A DNA stretch of 34,926 nucleotides from Pelobacter sp. UBA6812 (GTDB lineage: Bacteria > Desulfobacterota > Desulfuromonadia > Desulfuromonadales > Syntrophotaleaceae): contig DKEW01000016.1 in NCBI GenBank assembly GCA_002452265.1, positions 244 through 35,169 of the forward strand, given 5' to 3'. Of this stretch, positions 22,097 through 30,266 are shown one piece after another. The notes below the pieces were generated by a model. It saw only the letters and a list, made by a program, of their open reading frames with translations, ran no database searches and had not been told where the DNA came from. Position numbers and translations under genes: made by a program. Numbering within the stretch: position 1 is the stretch's first letter; each line of letters starts with the position of its first letter.

Positions 22097-23101
22097 ATGA
22101 AGACCATCTGCAAAGCACTGATCGTTATGTGTGTGCTGCTGTTTCCGCTTGCAGCCACAGCGCAAACGCCGGAGCAGATTTACACCATCAAAAAGGGCGA
22201 TACGCTGTGGGGCGTCTCAAAAAGGTTCATCAAAGACCCCTATTACTGGCCCAACCTATGGGCAAACAATCCCTTTATCACAAACCCCCACTTTATCTAT
22301 CCCGGACAAAAAGTCGCTATTCGCGATGGCAGGCTGGTTCTCCTGCCGGGCCAGGCCGAAGCCTCAGTAAAGCAACCTGTCGATGACTCGATGGACAGCA
22401 TGCCCATCGAACCGGTTGAAGAAATCACCGTCAAAGGCATGGCGGGAAGCGAAGGTTTTATCACTCTGGATGAAATTCAAAGCGCCGGGACCCTGGTCGA
22501 CGCCACCGATGATCGTATCCTGTTAAGTTACCAGGATCAGATTTTTGTGAAAATCGAAGACCCCAACCTGCAACCCGGGGATATCTATACCCTGGTCGAG
22601 GTAGGCGAAAAGATCGCCCATCCCGTCACCAAGGAGGTTCTCGGTCATCGGGTCAACTATCTTGGTGAAGCCGAGATCACCGCCATTTCTCCACCTGTAG
22701 CAACCGCGGTTATTCGCCAGGTAACCAAAGAGATTACCCGTGGCGCCCTGTTGATTCCCAAAGAGCCGACCAGCCGCGAAATCGTTCTCAAAAAATCCGC
22801 CGCCCCTCTGACGGGCTACGTTGTCGCCAACAGTCGTGAAAAAATTGCTTTGAGCCAACACGATGTCATCTATCTTGATCTTGGTTTCGAAGACGGCCTC
22901 GAACCCGGCAACATGGTTTACCTTACACGTCCGCGTCAAACAACCCACCGCACACTGCCGGGCCATCAGGTCGAACTACCCGATGAACTGCTGGGGGCCG
23001 CCGTGATTTTGAGCACCCAGCCGCAAACGGCAGCGGCATTGATCCTGAAATCGGTCACCCCCATTTATACCGGCGACCAAGTTTGCACGGTGGATCAATA
23101 A
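22097..23101 (+). CDS. Secreted LysM-domain protein
   Basis: The 334-residue protein has a Sec signal peptide (MKTICKALIVMCVLLFPLAA, cleaved near TAQ). One LysM domain follows at about residues 28-76 (IYTIKKGDTLWGVSKRF, ending NPHFIYPGQKVAI). LysM binds the glycan of peptidoglycan, so this is a periplasmic wall-associated protein. The remaining 250 residues form a beta-rich region without a recognised enzymatic motif, possibly a surface or assembly scaffold. GGGGGA upstream fixes the ATG. It lies 79 bases after cpoB and ends at a strong terminator, so the two form a cell-envelope pair. Confidence 0.88.
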   Translation: MKTICKALIVMCVLLFPLAATAQTPEQIYTIKKGDTLWGVSKRFIKDPYYWPNLWANNPFITNPHFIYPGQKVAIRDGRLVLLPGQAEASVKQPVDDSMDSMPIEPVEEITVKGMAGSEGFITLDEIQSAGTLVDATDDRILLSYQDQIFVKIEDPNLQPGDIYTLVEVGEKIAHPVTKEVLGHRVNYLGEAEITAISPPVATAVIRQVTKEITRGALLIPKEPTSREIVLKKSAAPLTGYVVANSREKIALSQHDVIYLDLGFEDGLEPGNMVYLTRPRQTTHRTLPGHQVELPDELLGAAVILSTQPQTAAALILKSVTPIYTGDQVCTVDQ

Positions 23102-23127
23102 AGAGGGCCTCCCCACCCATCGGAACG

Positions 23128-23161
23128 AAAAAAGGATTGAAGCCATTCAATCCTTTTTTTC
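23128..23161 (+). terminator. Intrinsic terminator after the LysM gene
   Basis: AAAAAAGGATTGAA (23128-23141) pairs with TTCAATCCTTTTTT (23146-23159) around a 4-base loop: 14 bp with a long T-run at the 3' side. It lies 26 bases after the stop codon and just before dprA. Confidence 0.92.
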
Positions 23162-23182
23162 TTGGCGCAGGAAGAACCGCCC

Positions 23183-24283
23183 ATGACTCCCACAGAACAA
23201 TCCTGGCTTCGACTGCATCTCACCCCGGGGCTTGGCCGAGCCAGTATCATTCGCTTGATGGAAGCTTTCGGCTCTCCCGAAGCGGCACTTGCTGCCAGCC
23301 CTGTTGCGTGGAAAAAACGAGCAAACATACGCGGAGTTGTTGCCGAGGCGTTACCAGGAGAGAATTCGCCACTTTTTTTAGAAACCCTGGAGAGCCTGTC
23401 GCGACTCGACGTCCATATGGTCTCTTTATGGGATGCAGAGAATTACCCAGCCCTGCTCCGCTCCATCTACGATCCGCCTGCGCTGCTTTATGTTAGAGGC
23501 CGCCTACCTCGCCATCCCGGACTAGCCGTGGTAGGCGCGCGACAAGCCTCCATAGCCAGCCAACAACTCACCCACACCCTTTGCCGACAGGTTGCCGCCA
23601 AAGGCATTGCCATCGTCAGCGGCCTGGCGCGGGGCATTGACCGTGCCGCCCACGAAGGGGCTCTATCCGCAAACGGCGCTACGGTAGGGGTTCTCGGCTG
23701 CGGAATCGACCGTATCTACCCCCAGGACAATGCTCATCTGTTTGAAGATATTCCGGCCCAAGGCGGTGCCATCGTCTCGGAATACCCGCCAGACACCCCA
23801 CCTTTGGCCAGGCATTTTCCTGGCCGCAACCGTATCATTAGCGGCATGTGTCAGGGCGTTCTTGTTGTGGAAGCAGCGGTTCGCAGCGGATCCCTGATTA
23901 CAGCCGGGTTTGCTCTCGACCAGGGACGTGAAGTCTTCGCTATGCCGGGACCAGCCTACAACCCCGGGAGTTGCGGGACCAACCAGTTGCTTAAAGAAGG
24001 CGCCCATCTGGTTACCGAAAGTGCCGACATTCTGGATGTTCTCAAGCCCGGGCTGGCTGTCGACAGGCCATCCCCCGAGCCTGACCCCATCGAAAATCAA
24101 CTCTCGGGCCAAACCCTCAGGGTATATCATGAACTACAGGACTCCCCCCTGCATGTCGATGAAATTGCCAGGAAATGCGGCTTGACACCCATGGAGGTTT
24201 CCGCTATTTTACTCCACTTGGAACTTGCCAACGGAGCAATCCAGCTTCCCGGCATGCGCTTCGTGCGCAAACGGCGCTCCTGA
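23183..24283 (+). CDS. dprA: DNA-processing protein DprA
   Basis: The 366-residue protein loads RecA onto incoming single-stranded DNA in transformation. The Rossmann-like DprA fold shows LAVVGARQAS, IVSGLARGIDRAAHEGAL, TVGVLGCGIDRIYP and FPGRNRIISGMCQGVLVVEA, all family hallmarks, then SGSLITAGFALDQGREVFAMPG. An N-terminal helical region precedes it and a winged-helix DprA C-terminal domain ends it (SPLHVDEIARKCGLTPMEVS). The ATG at 23183 is used; an upstream TTG would sit in the terminator. It is followed after 14 bases by smg, a common pairing. No other competence gene is in the window. Confidence 0.96.
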   Translation: MTPTEQSWLRLHLTPGLGRASIIRLMEAFGSPEAALAASPVAWKKRANIRGVVAEALPGENSPLFLETLESLSRLDVHMVSLWDAENYPALLRSIYDPPALLYVRGRLPRHPGLAVVGARQASIASQQLTHTLCRQVAAKGIAIVSGLARGIDRAAHEGALSANGATVGVLGCGIDRIYPQDNAHLFEDIPAQGGAIVSEYPPDTPPLARHFPGRNRIISGMCQGVLVVEAAVRSGSLITAGFALDQGREVFAMPGPAYNPGSCGTNQLLKEGAHLVTESADILDVLKPGLAVDRPSPEPDPIENQLSGQTLRVYHELQDSPLHVDEIARKCGLTPMEVSAILLHLELANGAIQLPGMRFVRKRRS

Positions 24284-24297
24284 GCAGATGGAGGTTT

Positions 24298-24783
24298 ATG
24301 ACCGGAAACCCTCTGAAAGAACGGGTCTTGGCCATCGTTAGCATCATCGCCCATTACATCATGGAAGATGGGCAACTGCCGGCAAACGGTGACCTCGTTG
24401 AGGAATTGCTGGCAATCGGGTTTGAGTCAGAGGAGATCGATGCAGCGTTTCACTGGATGGAAAACCTGTCCTTGCATCCGAATTCCGACCAACTCACTCA
24501 ATCCCTGTCAATCCCAAGTCAGCGCATTTTTACATCCGAAGAATGTCAGGCCATCGAGAGAGATGCGCGCGGATTTCTGATGCGTGTGCGCGAGATGGGT
24601 ATCATTGACGAAAACATTCTGGAGGAAATCATCCAGAAAGCTTTGCACACCGACGAAGATGAAGTCAGCCTCAAGGATATTAAAACCCTGACGGCGTTGA
24701 CTCTCTTCTCCCATTCCCACCACGAATGGATGCGCGAGGTCGATTGCTTCATGGATGATGACTGGACTCGGCTTTATCACTGA
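24298..24783 (+). CDS. smg: Smg family protein (DUF494)
   Basis: The 161-residue protein starts MTGNPLKERVLAIVSIIAHY and contains LVEELLAIGFESEEIDAAFHW, typical of the Smg/DUF494 family. Its function is not established; in many proteobacteria it sits between dprA and topA, as here. The ATG at 24298 has GGAGG four bases upstream, so the longer open frame from 24175 is rejected. Acidic patches (HTDEDEVSLKD) and a helical make-up are visible, with no catalytic motif. A terminator follows its stop, separating it from topA. Confidence 0.92.
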   Translation: MTGNPLKERVLAIVSIIAHYIMEDGQLPANGDLVEELLAIGFESEEIDAAFHWMENLSLHPNSDQLTQSLSIPSQRIFTSEECQAIERDARGFLMRVREMGIIDENILEEIIQKALHTDEDEVSLKDIKTLTALTLFSHSHHEWMREVDCFMDDDWTRLYH

Positions 24784-24792
24784 AACTACCTC

Positions 24793-24823
24793 AGGCTGCG
24801 GATACTCTGCAGCCTTTTCGTTT
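24793..24823 (+). terminator. Intrinsic terminator after smg
   Basis: AGGCTGC (24793-24799) pairs with GCAGCCT (24809-24815) around a 9-base loop, followed by TTTTCGTTT. It lies 9 bases after the smg stop. Confidence 0.7.
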
Positions 24824-24888
24824 CGTGGTTGGTGCGGGGACAAGATGCATGACCTCCTCACTGGACAGAACTTCAAATCGAGGCATTC

Positions 24889-27408
24889 ATGGCACAATCC
24901 CTGGTAATAGTCGAATCGCCTGCCAAGGCGAAAACCATCGAAAAATTTCTTGGCCCGGGCTATAAGGTTCTGGCTTCTTATGGTCACGTGCGCGCCCTGC
25001 CCAGCAAGCAAGGTTCCGTCGACGTGGACCATGATTTTGCCCCCCTGTACCATATCCTCCCCGAAAGTCAGAAGCACATCGAGCTTTTAAAAAAAGAGGT
25101 CAAAAAGAGCCAAGAATTGATCCTGGCCACTGACCCCGACCGCGAGGGAGAAGCGATCGCCTGGCATTTACTGGAAGCACTGGAAATCCCCGAAAATGCC
25201 AAGACCCCAACGATCAAGCGGGTTACATTTCATGAAATAACCAAAAACGCCATCCAGGAAGCGATTAACCACCCCGGACATATTTCCCGTGAACTGGTCG
25301 ATGCCCAGCAAGCCCGTTCAGTGCTCGACTACCTGGTCGGGTTCAACCTGTCTCCGTTTTTGTGGAAAAAGATTCGCTACGGATTATCCGCCGGGCGCGT
25401 GCAATCTGTCGCACTGCGTCTGATCTGCGAACGGGAAAAAGCTATCCAGGCTTTCGAACCGCGCGAGTACTGGACCATCGAGGCCCAAATGGGTACCGAG
25501 CAGGGCGCGGTTTTTCAGGCCCGACTGCACGCCGTCGATGGGCAAACTCTCGACAAATTCGACATCGCCCAACAGGCGCAGGCGCAGGAACTGGTCGATG
25601 CCATCGCAAGCCAGTCGTTCCAGGTAATAAATCTCAAGCAGACATCCAAAAAGCGCAACCCCGCCGCTCCCTTCACCACCAGTACCTTGCAACAGGAAGC
25701 CAGCCGCAAACTCGGGTTCTCCGCCCGCAAGACCATGACAGTAGCGCAAAAGCTCTACGAAGGGATCGATGTCGGTAATGGCCTTGAAGGCCTTATCACT
25801 TACATGCGTACCGACTCGGTGGCGTTGTCGCAGGTCGCAACCAGTGAAGCCCGTGAAGTCATTACCCGCATGTACGGCGAAGATTACGCTTTGAAGGAGC
25901 CGCGCGTTTTTAAGAACAAAGCCAAAAACGCCCAAGAGGCTCACGAAGCCGTGCGCCCCACATCCTTGGCCAACTTGCCGGACAAGATCAAGTCTCATCT
26001 AAGCTCCGACCAGTACAAAATGTACCGACTCATATGGCAGAGGACCGTCGCCTCGCAGATGGCTTCGGCCATCCTGGACGCCACTACTGTCGATATCGGT
26101 GCCGGCGAACGCTTTGTATTCCGGGCTTCCGGCCAGGTGGTTCGTTTCCCCGGTTTCATGAAGCTGTATATCGAGGATATCGACAACCCCGAGGACCAGG
26201 ACGGTCAAGGCGAAAGCACCCTGCCGGCCCTGGAAAAGGAGCAATCCCTCGATTGCCGCGAAGTGCTGCCTTCCCAGCACTTTACCCAACCACCGCCGCG
26301 CTATACCGAGGCCAGTCTGGTAAAAACCCTTGAGGAGCACGGCATCGGCCGCCCCTCGACCTATGCCTCAACCCTCAACACCTTGGTTACGCGCAAATAC
26401 GTGCGACTGGAAAAACGCGCGTTTTATACCGAAGATGTGGGGATGGTGGTCAACGATCTGCTGGTCAACCATTTCAACAAGTACGTCGATTACGATTTCA
26501 CCGCCCAGATGGAAGAGGACCTTGACGCCATCTCACGGGGAGAGCGGGAGTGGCAACCGGTTCTGCACGATTTCTGGGGCCCGTTCATCACCCTGCTCAA
26601 AGAAAAGGAAACCCAGATTTCCAAGCAGGATGTGACCACCGAGAAGACCGACCGCACCTGCCCCGAGTGCAGCAAGCCTCTTGTCATAAAACTCGGCAGA
26701 GCAGGACGGTTTCTGGCCTGTTCCGGATTTCCCGAATGCCGCTATACGGAACCGCTGAATGGCGGCGAGCGTGAAGAACCGGTCATGTCGGATCAGACCT
26801 GCGACAAATGCGGCGCCCCCATGCTTATCAAGGAAGGCCGTTACGGCAAGTTCCTGGCATGCTCGGCCTACCCGGCCTGCAAAAATATTCAGCCTCTGGT
26901 CAAACCCAAATCTTTAGGAATCACCTGCCCCCAGTGCCGCGAAGGGGAGCTGATGGAAAAGAAAAGCCGCTACGGCAAGATTTTCTATTCCTGCAACCGC
27001 TATCCGCAATGCAAATATGCCCTGTGGGATCTGCCGATTGAAGAGCCCTGCCCCAAGTGCAATTTCCCGCTGGTGGTGGAAAAAGTCACCAAGCGCCAGG
27101 GTACCTTCCGCAAGTGTCCCCAGGAGTCATGCGACTGGACCGAAGTGTTGATTGCGCCCGAACCGAAAGCCAAAGCTGCCCCCAAAGCCAAGGCAGCCCC
27201 TAAAAAGACTGCAGCCAAAACCACCGGGGCTAAAACAGCGGCAAAGAAAACTACCACGAAAAAAACCACGGCTGCCAAGCCGGCCGCAGCCAAAAAGACC
27301 ACCAAAAAGGCCGCGGCTGAAAAACCTGCCGCCAATACGGCCGCAACCAAAAAGACTGCAACGAAAAAGGCCCCGGCCAAAAAAGCTGCCAAGGCCGACG
27401 ACAAATAG
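24889..27408 (+). CDS. topA: DNA topoisomerase I (type IA) with lysine-rich tail
   Basis: The 839-residue enzyme relaxes negative supercoils. The Toprim domain starts LVIVESPAKAKTIEKFLG and includes ATDPDREGEAIAWHL. The catalytic residue is Tyr305 in GLITYMRTDS, and HGIGRPSTYA is a further type IA landmark. Four zinc-ribbon segments follow (about 590-755): CPECSKPL, CDKCGAPM, CPQCREGE and CPKCNFPL, each with a later Cys pair. From about residue 765 a low-complexity tail of Lys, Ala, Thr and Pro resembles histone H1 tails and should add nonspecific DNA binding. GAGG precedes the ATG. It has terminators on both sides. Confidence 0.97.
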   Translation: MAQSLVIVESPAKAKTIEKFLGPGYKVLASYGHVRALPSKQGSVDVDHDFAPLYHILPESQKHIELLKKEVKKSQELILATDPDREGEAIAWHLLEALEIPENAKTPTIKRVTFHEITKNAIQEAINHPGHISRELVDAQQARSVLDYLVGFNLSPFLWKKIRYGLSAGRVQSVALRLICEREKAIQAFEPREYWTIEAQMGTEQGAVFQARLHAVDGQTLDKFDIAQQAQAQELVDAIASQSFQVINLKQTSKKRNPAAPFTTSTLQQEASRKLGFSARKTMTVAQKLYEGIDVGNGLEGLITYMRTDSVALSQVATSEAREVITRMYGEDYALKEPRVFKNKAKNAQEAHEAVRPTSLANLPDKIKSHLSSDQYKMYRLIWQRTVASQMASAILDATTVDIGAGERFVFRASGQVVRFPGFMKLYIEDIDNPEDQDGQGESTLPALEKEQSLDCREVLPSQHFTQPPPRYTEASLVKTLEEHGIGRPSTYASTLNTLVTRKYVRLEKRAFYTEDVGMVVNDLLVNHFNKYVDYDFTAQMEEDLDAISRGEREWQPVLHDFWGPFITLLKEKETQISKQDVTTEKTDRTCPECSKPLVIKLGRAGRFLACSGFPECRYTEPLNGGEREEPVMSDQTCDKCGAPMLIKEGRYGKFLACSAYPACKNIQPLVKPKSLGITCPQCREGELMEKKSRYGKIFYSCNRYPQCKYALWDLPIEEPCPKCNFPLVVEKVTKRQGTFRKCPQESCDWTEVLIAPEPKAKAAPKAKAAPKKTAAKTTGAKTAAKKTTTKKTTAAKPAAAKKTTKKAAAEKPAANTAATKKTATKKAPAKKAAKADDK

Positions 27409-27439
27409 TGGCGTTGTTTTTCACATCGATTCTTACGGG

Positions 27440-27476
27440 CGACCGGGCTTTGCGGCCCGGTCGTTTCTTCATTTTT
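27440..27476 (+). terminator. Intrinsic terminator after topA
   Basis: CGACCGGGC (27440-27448) pairs with GCCCGGTCG (27455-27463) around six bases, followed by TTTCTTCATTTTT. It lies 31 bases after the topA stop. Confidence 0.85.
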
Positions 27477-27508
27477 AGCGCTTCTGTAAAAGGCGCTGCG
27501 AGACGACT

Positions 27509-28888
27509 ATGAGCCATACACATCAAACGTCCTCCACGCTTACCATCATCGGTGCCGGTCTGGCCGGCTGCGAAGCGGCCTGGCAGGCTGCCGAGCAGGG
27601 ACTGAAGGTAACTTTACTGGAAATGAAACCGCATACATTTTCACCCGCCCACCATAATCCGGATCTGGCCGAACTGGTCTGCTCCAACAGTTTGCGCGGC
27701 GCAGGGATGAACAATGCGGTCGGTTGCCTCAAAGAAGAATTGCGGCGCTGCGCGACCCTTTTCATGCAGGCTGCCGATGCCACCGCAGTGCCTGCGGGCG
27801 GTGCTCTGGCCGTCGACCGGGACGCTTTTTCCTGCTTCATCACCGAACGCATCAACCGTCACCCCCTCATCACCCTGCAACGCGCCGAGCAAGTCAGCAT
27901 CCCGCCCGAAGGCACGGTCATCATCGCCACCGGTCCGCTGACCTCGGATGCCCTCACTGCTGAGATCGCCCGACTGACCGGCAGTGAACATCTTTACTTT
28001 TACGATGCCATCGCCCCGATCATCGAAGCCGACAGCATCGACTACAGCATTGCCTGGAAAGCTTCCCGTTACGGGCGCGGCGGGGATGATTACATCAACT
28101 GTCCGTTGTCGCGCGAGGAATACTTTGACTTCATCGAGGCCCTCAAAGCTGCGGAAAAGGTTCCGGGAAAAGAATTTGAAAAAGTCGTGCACTTCGAAGG
28201 CTGCATGCCTGTGGAAGAGATGGCGGAACGCGGCGATCTGACCTTGGCCTTCGGCCCCATGAAACCGGTGGGGTTGCCCGATCCGCGCACCGGTCGCGAG
28301 GCGTTTGCCGTGGTACAACTGCGACAGGACAACCGACACGCCACCCTGTTCAACATGGTCGGGTTCCAAACCAAGTTGACCTACCCGGAACAGCGCCGCA
28401 TTTTCCGCACCATCCCCGGACTGCAAAACGCCACTTTCGAACGCCTCGGCAGCATGCATCGCAATACCTTCATCAACGCTCCGACCTGCCTAGACAAACT
28501 CTTGCGGCTAAAGACCGATCCCAGACTGTTCTTTGCCGGGCAGATCACCGGAGTGGAAGGCTATGTCGAATCGGCTGCCTGCGGCTTTTTGGCTGGTCTG
28601 TTCGCGGCGGGGCAATTACAGGATCGTTCCGTTTCTCTCCCGCCGGCAACCACCGCCTTGGGAGCCCTGCTCGGACACCTGTCTTTATCCGACCCAGACG
28701 ATTTCCAGCCGATGAATGTCAACTATGGATTGTTCCCTCCCCTGGAGGGACGCAAGCGCAAGCGGGCCGACCGGCGACTGGCCATGGCCGATCGCGCACT
28801 GAACGATCTTGAACCCTGGCGGCAGCAGGTATTGCCCCATCTCCCCGCTATCAGCCTCTTGCCCCAGGAAGATACCCATGAACCTTGA
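27509..28888 (+). CDS. trmFO: Folate-dependent tRNA (uracil-54-C5)-methyltransferase TrmFO
   Basis: The 459-residue flavoprotein makes ribothymidine 54 in tRNA using methylenetetrahydrofolate and FADH2. The dinucleotide-binding start is LTIIGAGLAGCEAAWQAAEQ. Family hallmarks are LAELVCSNSLRG, YDAIAPIIEADSIDY, INCPLSREEY, FEGCMPVEEMAERG and GQITGVEGYVESAACG. The catalytic cysteine lies in one of the conserved Cys segments. The Shine-Dalgarno is weak (GAGACG), but the ATG at 27509 precedes the FAD motif at the usual distance. It overlaps the next gene, maf, by 11 bases. Confidence 0.97.
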   Translation: MSHTHQTSSTLTIIGAGLAGCEAAWQAAEQGLKVTLLEMKPHTFSPAHHNPDLAELVCSNSLRGAGMNNAVGCLKEELRRCATLFMQAADATAVPAGGALAVDRDAFSCFITERINRHPLITLQRAEQVSIPPEGTVIIATGPLTSDALTAEIARLTGSEHLYFYDAIAPIIEADSIDYSIAWKASRYGRGGDDYINCPLSREEYFDFIEALKAAEKVPGKEFEKVVHFEGCMPVEEMAERGDLTLAFGPMKPVGLPDPRTGREAFAVVQLRQDNRHATLFNMVGFQTKLTYPEQRRIFRTIPGLQNATFERLGSMHRNTFINAPTCLDKLLRLKTDPRLFFAGQITGVEGYVESAACGFLAGLFAAGQLQDRSVSLPPATTALGALLGHLSLSDPDDFQPMNVNYGLFPPLEGRKRKRADRRLAMADRALNDLEPWRQQVLPHLPAISLLPQEDTHEP

Positions 28889-29540
28889 CCCGCTCTTTAC
28901 TTCCGCCCCCATGGAAAACGGCATCGTACTGGCTTCGGCCTCGCCGCGCCGCAGCCAATTGCTTGCCGAATTGGGCATCGCGTTTACCGTTGTCCCAAGC
29001 GACGCGCCGGAAGAAGTATTACCGCAGGAGACCCCTGAGCAACACGTCACACGCCTGAGCCTGCTCAAAGCCCGCGAAGTGGCTCGCCGTCCCAAAATTG
29101 CAGGGCGCTGGTTTCTCGGCAGCGACACGGTGGTGGTGCGCGACGCAACCATCCTCGGCAAACCGACCGATGCCGCCGATGCCGCCGCCATGCTGCGTTC
29201 GCTTTCCGGGCGCAGCCACTGCGTCATTTCCGGCTATGCCGTTATCGATCGGGCCACCGGACAGGAAGTGGCACAGGCCGTCACGACCGTGGTAAAGTTC
29301 CGGGAGTTGACAGAGCGGGAGATTCAGGGGTACATTGCCACCGGCGAACCGTTCGGCAAGGCGGGTGCGTATGCCATTCAGGGCATAGGCGCTTTCATGA
29401 TTCCTGCCATTGAAGGCAGTTATACCAACGTCGTCGGGTTGCCACTGTGCGAGGTGATCGAGACATTGGAAGGCTTAGGCGCCGTGCGCCTGTTCGAGAC
29501 CGAACCGCCCCGCTCCGCCCACTTGGAATCCCCATCTTGA
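28878..29540 (+). CDS. maf: Maf-like nucleoside triphosphate pyrophosphatase
   Basis: The 220-residue protein hydrolyses noncanonical or pyrimidine NTPs. The substrate loop is LASASPRRSQLLAELGI, the catalytic acid region is FLGSDTVVV, and GKAGAYAIQGIGA is typical of the dTTP/UTP-type (YhdE) group. AGGAAG lies before the ATG at 28878, which overlaps the trmFO stop. An internal ATG (MENGIVLAS, at 28911) is an alternative start, since the 11 extra residues are not conserved in my recollection. The gene is coupled to trmFO and followed by yggS after 30 bases. Confidence 0.93.
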   Translation: MNLDPLFTSAPMENGIVLASASPRRSQLLAELGIAFTVVPSDAPEEVLPQETPEQHVTRLSLLKAREVARRPKIAGRWFLGSDTVVVRDATILGKPTDAADAAAMLRSLSGRSHCVISGYAVIDRATGQEVAQAVTTVVKFRELTEREIQGYIATGEPFGKAGAYAIQGIGAFMIPAIEGSYTNVVGLPLCEVIETLEGLGAVRLFETEPPRSAHLESPS

Positions 29541-29570
29541 CCCGCATGCCGGTCACCGGAAGGATCCGTC

Positions 29571-30257
29571 ATGAGTATCCAGACAAATCTGCAAGACATC
29601 CATGAACGCATTGCCGCCGCCTGTCAGCGTGCCAACCGTAACCCTGACGACGTCCGGCTGGTAGCAGTCTCCAAAACCAAGCCTGCCGCCATGATCGATC
29701 AGGCAGCAGAAAGCGGCCAGACCCTGTTCGGCGAAAACTACGTGCAGGAGTTTGTGGCCAAGACCGAAGAAGTCACCGCCGCGGTTACATGGCATTTTAT
29801 TGGCAGCCTGCAGACCAACAAGGTCAAGTACCTGCGCGGCAAGGTGGCCATGATCCATTCCGTCGACCGGCTGTCTCTGGCCAAGGAAATCGATCGCCAG
29901 TGGAGCAAGCTCGACAAACCCGTAGACATCCTGATTCAGGTCAATCTCGGTGAAGAAGAAACCAAATCGGGGACCGATGAGGCGGCGCTGCAGGATCTGG
30001 TGCGCGAAATTGCGCAGCTGCCTAACGTACGGATCCGTGGCCTGATGGCGCTGCCGCCTTACCTGGATGACCCCGAGGAAGTGCGGCCTTTTTTCCGCCG
30101 TCTGCGTCAACTGGCCGAGAGCATCGCCGCGCTGAAGCTGGCCGGGGTCGAGATGCGCGAGTTGTCCATGGGCATGAGTCACGACTTTGAAGCAGCCATC
30201 GAGGAAGGCGCTACCCTGGTACGGGTCGGTTCGGCCATCTTCGGGTCACGTTATTGA
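29571..30257 (+). CDS. yggS: YggS-family pyridoxal 5'-phosphate homeostasis protein
   Basis: The 228-residue protein is a monomeric PLP-binding TIM barrel that keeps vitamin B6 and amino acid pools balanced. The PLP lysine is Lys35 in RLVAVSKTKP. Other family motifs are LFGENYVQEF, WHFIGSLQTNK, SVDR, ILIQVNLGEEETKSG, IRGLMALPP, LSMGMSHDFEAAIEEGATLVR and the final GSAIFGSR. AAGGATCC precedes the ATG. It is followed by the symporter gene after only 9 bases, an operon arrangement. Confidence 0.96.
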   Translation: MSIQTNLQDIHERIAAACQRANRNPDDVRLVAVSKTKPAAMIDQAAESGQTLFGENYVQEFVAKTEEVTAAVTWHFIGSLQTNKVKYLRGKVAMIHSVDRLSLAKEIDRQWSKLDKPVDILIQVNLGEEETKSGTDEAALQDLVREIAQLPNVRIRGLMALPPYLDDPEEVRPFFRRLRQLAESIAALKLAGVEMRELSMGMSHDFEAAIEEGATLVRVGSAIFGSRY

Positions 30258-30266
30258 GGTAAGCCC

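Noticed and set aside
24175..24297. Upstream extension of smg
   Set aside because: It overlaps dprA coding sequence and the ATG at 24298 has an ideal ribosome binding site and the conserved family start.
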